8,663 bases of DNA from UBA1858 sp039182865 (GCA_039182865.1 JBCDBX010000072.1:1-8663); one strand, 5' to 3'. Counted from the first letter of the stretch, positions 1 to 7,465 are shown. Notes: generated by a model not told the origin, from the letters alone. Numbers and translations: made by a program.

Positions 1-3
1 CTT

Positions 4-129
4 CTATTTTATAGTTATGCTAAACAGCAACTCATCTCTTACATCCGTGTAGATTTTCTCCTTAAATCTTTCACTGAGGTCGGTAATTACCATTACCTTT
101 TTTCTATAGCAGTTCTCTACTTCTGAAGT
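4..129 (-). other. short protein-like open stretch, possible gene remnant
   Basis: After the TAA stop of the neighbouring 92-residue gene and a second adjacent in-frame TAA, the same minus-strand frame stays open for about 41 codons and ends in TAG near the window edge. Its translation looks protein-like, with a charged amphipathic stretch (DLSERFKEKIY) and a hydrophobic end (ELLFSITIK). The only internal ATG (93-91) would give about 29 residues and has a purine-rich AAAAAAGG too close in front of it to be a normal ribosome binding site. I do not recognise a family. It could be the tail of a decayed gene, a real small gene, or chance. The opposite strand is also open across the same bases, which weakens the case. 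Confidence 0.25.
82..103 (+). terminator. candidate rho-independent terminator, plus strand
   Basis: GGTAAT (82-87) and ATTACC (92-97) form a perfect 6-bp stem around a TACC loop, followed directly by six T (98-103) on the plus strand. This is the shape of an intrinsic terminator for a plus-strand gene entering from the left, which would be convergent with the 92-residue gene. The stem is AT-rich and short, and both strands are open across it, so it may be coincidental. Confidence 0.3.
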
Positions 130-132
130 TTA

Positions 133-411
133 TTAGTTTCTCGCCTGTAACTCATCCATTCGAACGCGAATCAAGTCGCCTGAATTTAGATCAAGCAGTA
201 GGCCTATATTCTGATCGTACATATTAAGATAGCCTTCTTTCTCTTCACCTGAGTCATAGTCAAAATAAGTTACATTACCCATTTTTACTTGTTGTTGTTC
301 TTCAGTTTGAATCAAAATGACAGTGCCGTTATCCATGTTGAAGCCCTGCCACGACCATGCTTGAGTAGACAAAATATATCCAAAAATAATGGCAATGATG
401 TACTTAAGCAT
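133..411 (-). CDS. small secreted protein of unknown function
   Basis: This encodes a 92-residue protein with a clear N-terminal signal peptide: a Lys at position 3, a hydrophobic core at about 4-16 and a likely cleavage after TQA (about residue 18). The mature part of roughly 74 residues would be periplasmic or exported. It is acidic and contains three similar turns of the form D/N-x-D/N-S/N-G (NMDNG about 25-29, DYDSG about 51-55, DLNSG about 74-78), each next to a beta-like hydrophobic strand. This resembles small secreted proteins such as DUF5334, but that link is from memory and weak. The ATG is preceded by no convincing ribosome binding site. The gene follows mltD on the same strand after a 134-bp gap, so it probably has its own promoter. 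No function can be assigned. Confidence 0.7.
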   Translation of the reverse strand: MLKYIIAIIFGYILSTQAWSWQGFNMDNGTVILIQTEEQQQVKMGNVTYFDYDSGEEKEGYLNMYDQNIGLLLDLNSGDLIRVRMDELQARN

Positions 412-459
412 GTTTCGCTACTAATATTCTCTCTTTGAAGTAGGAGAGATTTTGTCAGC

Positions 460-490
460 AATATAGGAATTGAATTGAGACTTACATCAA
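460..490 (-). promoter_or_regulatory. candidate sigma-70 promoter for the small secreted-protein gene
   Basis: On the minus strand a TTGATG box (490-485) lies 19 bp upstream of TATATT (465-460), about 50 bp before the ATG at 411. The -10 and -35 boxes are reasonable, but the spacing is longer than the usual 17 bp. It is placed where a promoter would be needed if this gene is not part of the mltD transcript. Low confidence. Confidence 0.3.
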
Positions 491-545
491 GAAAATCTCA
501 TTTGGTCGGTAAATAATGACCGTTTATTTGGGAATCACTTAATAA

Positions 546-2573
546 TTAAGAGGGAATTGAATCTGTTTTGACCTCTAAAAGAATCGGCACGATGATTTCT
601 TGGCCAGGCTTGATTCGGTCAAAATTGACGTCAGGATTATGCTGTCGGAGTAACCAAACTGGGACTTTAAATTTGCGCAAAGCAAGCACCCAAAGTGATT
701 CACCATTTTTTACTTGGTATTCATATGTCGCATCAATGGTGTACTGAGCAAAAAACTGGCTTTGCAGATCCTTTTGATAACCCACTCTTCGACGTTCGAA
801 TTCTTCTCTAGATATTCGAGAAAAATCTAATTTTAAGCGGCGCCCGATGACAACATGTTCTCCAAAACGTAAATCATTAATTTTTCTTAATTGACTTGCT
901 CGTAAATCCAACCATTCCGCATAGTGCCCAAGTGTTTCTCGTGATTGAACTTCTATCGTTTCATTATCTGCAACTGTGTAATCTGCCGGATCAGACAAGA
1001 GTATCGGACTTGCGGTTACGTCAATTTCAGGTTCTGCTACAACATTGACGTCTGTTTCTTCTATTTCTTCAGCTAATTCGTTGTGCTTATTGATAGCATT
1101 TTGATCGAGTACTTCCGCATCGATCAATGCGATTTTTTCAGTTTCTTCTTTTGCTTGCTCTGTTGGTTCAACTTCTAAAACTTCAGCTGTTTCAACCGGC
1201 TTCTCTTTTGATTTTTCGTTTACAACGTGTTCAACGGGTTCTTTAATTTCTTGTATAGGTTTAGCTTGGGCAAGAACGACGCCTTGTTCCTTGACAGGTA
1301 ACCTTAGTTTTTGTCCAACACGTATATAGTGTCCACTTCGTAAGCCATTTGCCGCCATTACATCTCGAATACTGTAACCATATCGTTGAGCTATTTCAGA
1401 AATCGTATCGCCACGAACGACATAGTGAAACAAATCTGGTGTCTGCTCATCAAACTTTTGTGCAGAAGATATGGAAGCAATTGACTGATTCGCAGGTTCT
1501 TTAAGCAAGTTTTTTGGTACACGCAATTTATACCCAAGTGGAATGCGTTTATTACCATTCCAGATAGACGCTAATAATGATTTATTATGTTGTTTTATCA
1601 CAGACTTCTTTACACCAAGTGCGTCTGCTATATCATCAACAAATATATAGTTTTTTAAAGTGATGATTTCATAGTCATAGGGTTTAACCATATTTAAATC
1701 ACCAAAATATTTTTCAGGATTCTGATCGACTTCAAGAGCAGCGAGAAATGCGACATAAAAGTTTCTTGAGGCGAACCCAAATGCACGACCATTATATTGA
1801 CGCACAATGATATCAATATCACGTGTACCTAATTTGTTAATGGCACGACGCATACTGGCTACACCGTGATTATAAGCGGTCAACGCTAAAGGCCAACTTT
1901 GAGTAATATTATAGTTATGCTGAAGTAACTTTGCTGCTGCAATAGTGGAAGTAAAAGGATCCATACGTTCATCGACTACATAATCAATCTGCATATAGCG
2001 TCTGCCTGTGGAGCGGATAAACTGCCACATGCCTGCAGCACCAACATGTGAATAAGCATTTGGATTAAAAGATGACTCTACATGAGGCAAAGCTGACAAC
2101 TCAACAGGCATTCCCAAATCAATAAAAGTTTGATTAATATACTCTCTCCATTCTCCAGAACGAATAACACCTTCACGAAAACGATTTGATTGCCCTCGTT
2201 GAAAACGCAAATCACCTGCTGCCTCTTTCAATCTTTTGTTTGGTACGCTATCACCCCACATACTCAGTACACGTTTTTCTTCAACACTTAAATTTGTTCT
2301 TTTACCACTCGCTAATGTGTTGAGAATTTTTGCATACCTATCCTTTACTTCTTTTATTTTCTTACGATTAGAGCGGGGTCCGCCATTCACATTTACCGTT
2401 TCATAAACCACCTCTAAATTATATGCATCGTGAATAAAACCGCTGCGAGTATTTATTTCTGTATATACCCGTAACCAAAAATTCACATCACGCTCTAATT
2501 CCACCGGTCGAGGAAAGTTCTCAGCATGCAAAGGTAAAGAAAATAGTAAAAATAAAAGAAATATTCGAATCAT
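546..2573 (-). CDS. mltD: MltD-like membrane-bound/periplasmic lytic murein transglycosylase with LysM domains
   Basis: This 675-residue protein is predicted to cleave the MurNAc-GlcNAc bond of peptidoglycan to 1,6-anhydro products in the periplasm. Residues 1-17 form a signal peptide ending LPLHA. There is no lipobox cysteine, unlike E. coli MltD, so it should be soluble or wall-bound. The SLT (family 1) domain spans about 145-290: the catalytic Glu is E166 in PHVESSFNP, followed by GAAGMWQF (178-185) and the YNHG motif (234-237). LysM-like peptidoglycan-binding modules lie at about 304-353 (degenerate), 383-427 (YVVRGDTISEIAQRY), 535-583 (divergent) and 617-664 (YQVKNGESLW). An acidic, Glu-rich linker (about 430-525) separates the second and third. 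Its ATG overlaps the TGA of the upstream small membrane gene (ATGA, 2573-2570), implying translational coupling. It is the last gene of the selenoneine operon as drawn. No functional link to selenium is known; co-location may be incidental. Confidence 0.92.
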   Translation of the reverse strand: MIRIFLLFLLFSLPLHAENFPRPVELERDVNFWLRVYTEINTRSGFIHDAYNLEVVYETVNVNGGPRSNRKKIKEVKDRYAKILNTLASGKRTNLSVEEKRVLSMWGDSVPNKRLKEAAGDLRFQRGQSNRFREGVIRSGEWREYINQTFIDLGMPVELSALPHVESSFNPNAYSHVGAAGMWQFIRSTGRRYMQIDYVVDERMDPFTSTIAAAKLLQHNYNITQSWPLALTAYNHGVASMRRAINKLGTRDIDIIVRQYNGRAFGFASRNFYVAFLAALEVDQNPEKYFGDLNMVKPYDYEIITLKNYIFVDDIADALGVKKSVIKQHNKSLLASIWNGNKRIPLGYKLRVPKNLLKEPANQSIASISSAQKFDEQTPDLFHYVVRGDTISEIAQRYGYSIRDVMAANGLRSGHYIRVGQKLRLPVKEQGVVLAQAKPIQEIKEPVEHVVNEKSKEKPVETAEVLEVEPTEQAKEETEKIALIDAEVLDQNAINKHNELAEEIEETDVNVVAEPEIDVTASPILLSDPADYTVADNETIEVQSRETLGHYAEWLDLRASQLRKINDLRFGEHVVIGRRLKLDFSRISREEFERRRVGYQKDLQSQFFAQYTIDATYEYQVKNGESLWVLALRKFKVPVWLLRQHNPDVNFDRIKPGQEIIVPILLEVKTDSIPS

Positions 2574-2797
2574 TTAGTTCTAGCCTGCTTGAAAGTAAAA
2601 ATACAGCTGATTATCAGCATAACCCAAGGAATGCCATGCATAGTCAAATCAAACCAATCAATTAAACGCATTCCATGCGCACCGGAAGCAACCCATTTAA
2701 ATTTTTCCCATATATGTGGCTCTGGAAAAAAAGGCGCCAAACCTAACGTTAAACTTAGTACCAACCAAAGTACTGGATTTAATAATGCAGATTTCAA
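2570..2797 (-). CDS. small two-helix inner-membrane protein, coupled to senC
   Basis: This is a 75-residue protein with two predicted membrane helices (about 5-24 and 55-70). Between them lies a loop with PEPHIWEKFKW (25-35) and MRLIDWFDLTMHG (43-55). I recall similar small proteins next to selD in other proteobacteria, sometimes labelled 'RND transporter', but the length rules out an actual RND pump. The start is TTG (2797-2795), two bases after the senC stop, with no Shine-Dalgarno sequence in front of it. Translation is therefore probably by termination-reinitiation from senC. Its TGA overlaps the mltD ATG by 4 bp. The very tight packing behind senC suggests a role linked to that protein, for example as a membrane anchor or partner of its NDH-2-like domain; this is inference. 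Function unknown. Confidence 0.8.
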   Translation of the reverse strand: MKSALLNPVLWLVLSLTLGLAPFFPEPHIWEKFKWVASGAHGMRLIDWFDLTMHGIPWVMLIISCIFTFKQARTK

Positions 2798-2799
2798 AA

Positions 2800-5052
2800 T
2801 TAATGATTTATATGAATAGGAGGTTCAGTTTCATCTAGAGAAATAACTTCTCCAATTACACTTGCATCCGGATAACCGAATATTTTTAATTCTTTTATAC
2901 ATTGCTCTACTTTATCTTTACTGACTCCTGCTAGCAAACCACCTGCAGTTTGCGGATCAAATAATAATGGATAATCTGGATGTTGTGATGCTTCATCAAT
3001 ATTTTGAATTGCTCTACGTAATCTAATATTTTGTGGTTGTAATGAAGATAATATCCCTGCAGCCACCGTCTCACGAGCACCAACCAAGATTGGAACATCA
3101 TCTAAATTGATAGATACACCGACTCTTGAGGCTCGTGTCATTTCAACTAAGTGTCCTACCAAACCAAAACCAGTCAAATCAGTACAAGCACTAGCATCAA
3201 ACTTTTGCAAACACTTAGCTGCTCTTTGGTTTGATAACAACATATTATTTAAGGCATTATCAATCCATCTTCCTTTTGCTTTCAGTCTCATATCAGCCGC
3301 AAACAATGTACCTGTGCCTATAGGTTTAGTTAGAATCAATACATCGGAAGACTTAAGCCCTCCTTTTCGCCATACCTTATTAGGATCAATCAAACCATTG
3401 ACCGTTAAACCAAATGCAAGTTCAGATCCTTCAGCAGAGTGACCTCCAACTAATATTGCCCCACTTGGATCGATTGAGTTTAAGGCTCCTGCTAATAGTT
3501 CATACAAAGTTTCTTCAACAATTTTTTCACGTCCATAAGGTACTGTAGCGATCGCAAGTACTGATTGAGGTTCCGCCCCCATTGCATATAAATCACCCAT
3601 TGCATGGTTGGCGGAAATTGCACCGAATAAAAAATTGTCATTAATAAATGCGCGAAAATAATCTACACTTTGTACCATCACTTTACCGGGAGGTACTGAC
3701 AACATTGCGGAGTCATCCGCCGAATCTCTGCCAATTAAAACGTCATCACGTCGATGGTCCGGAAGTCGCTGCATCACACGACTCAAAATTTGGCTACCAA
3801 CTTTTGCGCCACAGCCTCCACATCGCATTGCTAATGTAGATAATTCATTTATTGCGTGCTCGTCTGCTAGGCCATTATAGTTTGTTTGAGTCAAATCTAT
3901 TTCCATGTTGGGTAGTACATTATACTTTTCCATGAACTGCCGATCGATCCAGTCTTTTAGTGTCCATATCCATTTACCTTCCGCTGACCATCCACCTCTA
4001 GAAGCTACTGCATATTGATCACCAGTACTAATGAGCCCCAAGAAATTCCTTTGTGGACGATATTTTTTTAAATCTTCTCCAAGTGCTATACGCTTTAAAT
4101 TTTTAGCTAATATTCGCCCTTGTCGAACTGCAAACACACCTGATTTAGGACGCGGTTCTGGTAAAGAAACTATATCACCAGCTGCAAACACATCGGGATG
4201 AGAAAGCGATTGCAAATAATCATTCACTTGAATAAAGCCATCTTCGTCTACCTGCAACCCCGAATCTCGTGGCCATTCAGGTGCTGATGCATTAGTGACA
4301 TAAAAAACAGCCTCAGTTTCAAATTGATCGCCTGATTGGGTATTTACGTAATCTTCACCTATTTCAGTGACGACACATTTTGTGTGAACGGCTATTGAAC
4401 GTTCATTTAATACTCTATTGAATCGTTTTCTAACACCTATATTATGAGTCGGCAAGATATCTTCACTTTGAGTCAACAAAGTAAATTCAACCTTGAAGTT
4501 TTGACCACTAATATTATGTAGATAATGATGTATCGATAATATCAATTCCACACCACCTGCTCCCCCACCTACAATAACTATTCGAAATAAACCATTGTGA
4601 TTAACAATTCGTTCTTGCAGTTCTTTCCATCTTTGCAAAAAAATATCGATAGGCTTAACAATTAAGGCAAACTCTTTAGCACCTTTAACATTTTCGATAG
4701 TTGGCGTTGAACCTGTGTTTATAGATAAAAAATCATATGAAACAGGGGGTCGTCCCAATATATGGATTTTTCGTTGTTCCGTATCCAGTTTATGAACTTG
4801 TCCATGATACAATCGCGCTTGAGCAAAGCGTGCGAGCGGACCTAAATCAATATGACATTCATCAAACTTATAATGGCCAGCAACATAACCTGGTAACATT
4901 CCTGAGTAAGGGGTATGAATGTCACGTGTAATAAGGGTAATGCGTAGCCCAGGCAAAGATTTCATACCAAATTTCTTAAGCACGGACACGTGCGAATGTC
5001 CACCGCCTAATAGCACAAGCTCTTTTACAACCGGTGAATTTTGACTTTGCAA
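2800..5052 (-). CDS. selD: fused FAD/NAD oxidoreductase - selenophosphate synthetase (SelD/SenC)
   Basis: This is a 750-residue bifunctional protein. Residues about 9-385 form an NDH-2/sulfide:quinone-reductase-like flavoprotein: the FAD-binding LLGGGHSH is at 14-21, the NAD(P)-binding VIVGGGAGGVE at 159-169 and the second FAD motif VFAAGD at 288-293. No CxxC redox pair is visible in this half. Residues about 405-750 are selenide, water dikinase, which makes selenophosphate from selenide and ATP. The nucleophile loop CGGCGAK (411-417) keeps Cys414 and Lys417, equivalent to E. coli Cys17 and Lys20, but Cys19 is Ala. Other conserved SelD motifs are DSADDSAM (443-450), SVDYF (462-466), HAMGDLYAMG (483-492), GGHS (536-539), TDLTGFGLVGH (624-634) and FDPQTAGGLL (698-707). 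The fusion is a known arrangement. The start is TTG (5052-5050), with AAGGA five bases upstream, 12 bp after the egtD stop; the next in-frame ATG would remove the FAD motif. In this locus it should serve as SenC. Confidence 0.95.
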   Translation of the reverse strand: MQSQNSPVVKELVLLGGGHSHVSVLKKFGMKSLPGLRITLITRDIHTPYSGMLPGYVAGHYKFDECHIDLGPLARFAQARLYHGQVHKLDTEQRKIHILGRPPVSYDFLSINTGSTPTIENVKGAKEFALIVKPIDIFLQRWKELQERIVNHNGLFRIVIVGGGAGGVELILSIHHYLHNISGQNFKVEFTLLTQSEDILPTHNIGVRKRFNRVLNERSIAVHTKCVVTEIGEDYVNTQSGDQFETEAVFYVTNASAPEWPRDSGLQVDEDGFIQVNDYLQSLSHPDVFAAGDIVSLPEPRPKSGVFAVRQGRILAKNLKRIALGEDLKKYRPQRNFLGLISTGDQYAVASRGGWSAEGKWIWTLKDWIDRQFMEKYNVLPNMEIDLTQTNYNGLADEHAINELSTLAMRCGGCGAKVGSQILSRVMQRLPDHRRDDVLIGRDSADDSAMLSVPPGKVMVQSVDYFRAFINDNFLFGAISANHAMGDLYAMGAEPQSVLAIATVPYGREKIVEETLYELLAGALNSIDPSGAILVGGHSAEGSELAFGLTVNGLIDPNKVWRKGGLKSSDVLILTKPIGTGTLFAADMRLKAKGRWIDNALNNMLLSNQRAAKCLQKFDASACTDLTGFGLVGHLVEMTRASRVGVSINLDDVPILVGARETVAAGILSSLQPQNIRLRRAIQNIDEASQHPDYPLLFDPQTAGGLLAGVSKDKVEQCIKELKIFGYPDASVIGEVISLDETEPPIHINH

Positions 5053-5062
5053 GTTATTCCTT
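5053..5062 (-). promoter_or_regulatory. ribosome binding site supporting the TTG start of senC
   Basis: On the minus strand AAGGA (5062-5058) lies five bases before TTG (5052-5050). This is well-spaced Shine-Dalgarno sequence and, with the FAD-binding motif beginning at residue 14, is the main reason to accept TTG as the start. Confidence 0.6.
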
Positions 5063-5064
5063 TT

Positions 5065-6030
5065 TCATTTGCAGACAAATAAATGCACACTGAACAGCTT
5101 ATTTTGATCCAACCAAACATTTTGACTATGGAAACCAGCTTGGTTAGCTAATTCTTGAAATTCTTCTATGTAGTACTTATACGAATTTTCCGTATGGATA
5201 AATTCATCTTTATCAAAAAAGAATTCACTATCATCAATTTTGATCAATTGTTCACTCTGACTAGTTAGATGCATTTCAATTCTTCCATCGATGTCATTAT
5301 ACAAAGCTCGATGCCTCCAAGCATCCATGTCGAAATCTGCACCTAGTTCCCTATTCATACGCATAATTAAATTTAAATTAAATTTTGCTGTGATACCTTT
5401 TCGGTCATCATAAGCCATCTGCAAAGTTGTTTTATCTTTTTTCAAATCTACACCGATTAGTAACTGGCCATTCTCTCCAGCAACTAACGCTAAATTCTCT
5501 AAATACTTTATTGCCTCATGTGGATCAAAATTACCAATACTTGACCCAGGAAAGAAAATCACTCTTTTATCACTAGGCAATTGATTGGGAAGTTTAAGTT
5601 GAAGACTGAAATCACAACATACCGCCGATACGTTTAATCCAGAAAATTCATTCGCGATATTCTGTGCTGCGATTTTTAAATGCTGCTTGGAAATATCGAT
5701 GGGAATGAAGATTGAAGGTTTTAATAGTTTTAATAGAATGCGCGCCTTATCTCCATTTCCAGAACCTGGTTCAATCAGCACACATCTATCACCAATACTA
5801 CGCGCAATATCCTGACTATAAGTTTCAAAAATTTCTAATTCACAACGTGTTGGATAATATTCTTCTAAACTCGTAATTTGCTCAAAGAGTTTAGATCCAC
5901 GCTCATCGTAAAAATACTTAGGAGGTATTGAACGCAAATTAGAATGCAAGCCTTCCAGCACATCTTTCTTAAAGTCATTTTCTGGGGGATGAAAGTCATA
6001 GAAACGAAAATTGTTATTACTTTCAGACAA
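5065..6030 (-). CDS. egtD: L-histidine N-alpha-methyltransferase EgtD
   Basis: This 321-residue SAM-dependent enzyme trimethylates the alpha-amino group of histidine to hercynine, the scaffold of ergothioneine and selenoneine. The length matches the family. Family motifs run in order: PPKYFYDERGSKLFEQIT (36-53) and EEYYPTR (56-62), the SAM-binding EPGSGNGDKARILL (87-100), FFPGSSIGNFDP (159-170), AYDDRKGITAKFN (206-218), HRALYN (240-245), IEMHLTS (251-257) and ENSYKY (281-286). Asn167, Tyr207, Glu281 and Ser283 match by eye the histidine-binding residues of the M. smegmatis enzyme (Asn166, Tyr206, Glu282, Ser284). The start appears to be TTG (6030-6028) with a weak GCGGA upstream; no in-frame ATG exists between it and the preceding stop. 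It lies 29 bp after senA and 12 bp before senC, so co-transcription is very likely. Confidence 0.94.
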   Translation of the reverse strand: MSESNNNFRFYDFHPPENDFKKDVLEGLHSNLRSIPPKYFYDERGSKLFEQITSLEEYYPTRCELEIFETYSQDIARSIGDRCVLIEPGSGNGDKARILLKLLKPSIFIPIDISKQHLKIAAQNIANEFSGLNVSAVCCDFSLQLKLPNQLPSDKRVIFFPGSSIGNFDPHEAIKYLENLALVAGENGQLLIGVDLKKDKTTLQMAYDDRKGITAKFNLNLIMRMNRELGADFDMDAWRHRALYNDIDGRIEMHLTSQSEQLIKIDDSEFFFDKDEFIHTENSYKYYIEEFQELANQAGFHSQNVWLDQNKLFSVHLFVCK

Positions 6031-6059
6031 ATCAATAAATCCGCATTGTATTTATAAAG

Positions 6060-7352
6060 TTATTGTGCACATGTACGAAGTCCTGCAAATACATCATTAC
6101 GTCCAGGACCATAATAATTTCGCCAAGTGTTGCGAATTAGTCGAGACCGTGTAGCCCAGCAGCCACCTCTTAACACTTTGGTCTTACCAAATAATGGCTG
6201 AGAATAATCCTCATACATATCCGGTACAAATCCAGGATATGGTCGAAAGGTTGAATCAGTCCATTCCCATACATTGCCTAACATTTGTCGACAACCTTGT
6301 GCACTTTCACCCTGTGGTAAAGCTCTCACGTCAATAGTTCCAAGCGTTATTCCATCCATATTCACAAGTGTGTTATCTGGTATTTGTTCTCCCCATGGGA
6401 AATCACGTTTGATGTATGTTTTACTGCACTCATCAAACTTTCCTGCCGCTGCAACTTCCCATTCTAATTCTGTTGGTAATCTTCTGTTTGCCCAAGTGCA
6501 ATATGCCTGAGCTTCATACCAACTGATATTGACTACTGCTGCATAATTCTTCAATGCATACCATTGATCAAACCAACGCACTTCCCATCTAGAATTATTA
6601 TTACGCCAATAAACTGGGAAATCTAAATTTTGGTTAAGCTTCCATTGCCAACCTTCTTCACTCCAGTACTCAGAACTTTGATAACCACCTGCTTCAATAA
6701 AGCTCAAAAATTGTTTATTACAAACTGCATAGCGTGAAATCTTAAAAGGCTTAATTTGCTCTGAGTGCGACCACTTTTCATTATCAAACACGAAGCAATT
6801 ATTTTGATTATCTGCCCCAAGATCAAAACTTCCACTAGGCATATAAATATCTTCTTCAATTGAAACTTCATCATATAGATTGTCAACATGATGAGTTATA
6901 TTGGGAGCCGGATAAGACAAGGTCTGACGTGTATAAGTAAACGCTTCGCAGTGCATGTCTTCATGGAAAATCGCGTATTGAGTCAAATAATCCCGTTTTG
7001 GATCATCTTCTCCGCTGGACAAATGTTCAATAACACGCTGCTTAACACTTTTAATATATGCAATTGTATCTTTCATACTTGGAAGGTTTAGATCCCAGCG
7101 CGCATCATGAGGAATATGAATAGAATCAAATAGCTCATCAATGTTTGAAATCAGAGGAGCTTCACCATAGTGATGTCTCAATATCCAATATTCATAGAAA
7201 TATGCGGTATGGCCTATTTCCCAACGCAATGGATTTGTCGTCGGCAACCTCGGCCCCATTAACTGCTCATCACTAAGATGATCAATTAAAGTACAGACAC
7301 GTTGATGTGCGTCCGTCAACTGGTAGATTAAATTCTTAGCTTGAATTTCCAT
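6060..7352 (-). CDS. senA: EgtB-family sulfoxide/selenoxide synthase, probable selenoneine synthase SenA
   Basis: This 430-residue EgtB-type mononuclear non-heme iron enzyme has an N-terminal DinB-like four-helix domain (about 1-145) and a C-terminal formylglycine-generating-enzyme/C-type-lectin-like domain (about 165-430). The three iron ligands are visible as His48 (EIGHTAYF) and His130/His134 (FHEDMHCEAF), spaced like His51/His134/His138 of M. thermoresistibile EgtB. The FGE part shows RRLPTELEWE (290-299), GNVWEWT (359-365), VLRGGCW (393-399) and FAGLRTCA (422-429). EgtB joins hercynine to gamma-glutamylcysteine; SenA instead uses a selenosugar. I favour SenA because senB and selD flank it, no egtA/C/E genes are present, and the region where EgtB has its gamma-glutamylcysteine-binding arginines reads IPHDARWDL (80-88) by eye. 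Ergothioneine synthase remains possible from sequence alone. The ATG has no good ribosome binding site. First gene of the operon, divergent from senB. Confidence 0.88.
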   Translation of the reverse strand: MEIQAKNLIYQLTDAHQRVCTLIDHLSDEQLMGPRLPTTNPLRWEIGHTAYFYEYWILRHHYGEAPLISNIDELFDSIHIPHDARWDLNLPSMKDTIAYIKSVKQRVIEHLSSGEDDPKRDYLTQYAIFHEDMHCEAFTYTRQTLSYPAPNITHHVDNLYDEVSIEEDIYMPSGSFDLGADNQNNCFVFDNEKWSHSEQIKPFKISRYAVCNKQFLSFIEAGGYQSSEYWSEEGWQWKLNQNLDFPVYWRNNNSRWEVRWFDQWYALKNYAAVVNISWYEAQAYCTWANRRLPTELEWEVAAAGKFDECSKTYIKRDFPWGEQIPDNTLVNMDGITLGTIDVRALPQGESAQGCRQMLGNVWEWTDSTFRPYPGFVPDMYEDYSQPLFGKTKVLRGGCWATRSRLIRNTWRNYYGPGRNDVFAGLRTCAQ

Positions 7353-7465
7353 ACAATTAACAAAATTTTACCATCCCGTTCAATTAATTCAGCTAATAAT
7401 CATCGATTAGATGATAAAAATTATGCACTTTGTGGCATGAATATATCTATATGTTATAAATATTC
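7353..7465. promoter_or_regulatory. divergent senA/senB promoter region
   Basis: This 113-bp AT-rich spacer must drive both directions. The best minus-strand (senA) match is TAGATA (7449-7444), 18 bp, CATAAT (7425-7420), which predicts a start near 7413 and a leader of about 60 nt. The best plus-strand (senB) match is a weak TTGTGG (7430-7435) and TATAAA (7455-7460) with 19 bp between them (18 bp if TTATAA, 7454-7459, is used). That would begin transcription at or next to the senB ATG. The two candidate promoters overlap face to face, so they would compete or share a regulator. These are matches by eye to sigma-70 consensus. Confidence 0.5.
7399..7415. repeat. 6-bp inverted repeat, candidate operator
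   Basis: ATCATC (7399-7404) and GATGAT (7410-7415) are perfect inverted arms around GATTA. The site overlaps the predicted start of the senA transcript, a typical position for a repressor operator. No known regulator motif is recognised, and arms this short can arise by chance in AT-rich DNA. Confidence 0.4.

Noticed and set aside
9..21. 13-base match (TTATAGTTATGCT) between 9-21 and 1909-1921
   Set aside because: One copy is inside the conserved catalytic domain of mltD, and there are no other repeat features. Best explained as chance in AT-rich sequence.
1..126. Plus-strand frame open from the window edge to a TGA at 124-126, which could be the end of a gene entering from the left
   Set aside because: Only about 41 codons, no recognised motif, and the opposite strand is equally open and looks more protein-like. 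An open frame of this length is not rare by chance.
428..453. TCTCTC/GAGAGA 6-bp stem followed by TTTT on the plus strand, terminator-like
   Set aside because: The genes on both sides are on the minus strand, so there is no plus-strand transcript to end. A ten-base loop and the low-complexity stem also argue against it.
500..545. Possible terminator after mltD using the GGTC/GACC or CGGT/ACCG pairs
   Set aside because: Stems are only 4 bp and no run of T follows on the minus strand.
3107..3442. Plus-strand open frame of 111 codons inside senC, plus several shorter antisense frames in senC and senA
   Set aside because: They lie opposite strongly conserved SelD, FAD and EgtB motifs, lack ribosome binding sites and show no recognisable domain.
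3801..3820. Selenocysteine (in-frame UGA) at the SelD active site
   Set aside because: The codon at residue 414 is a normal cysteine codon and the frame is continuous without UGA.
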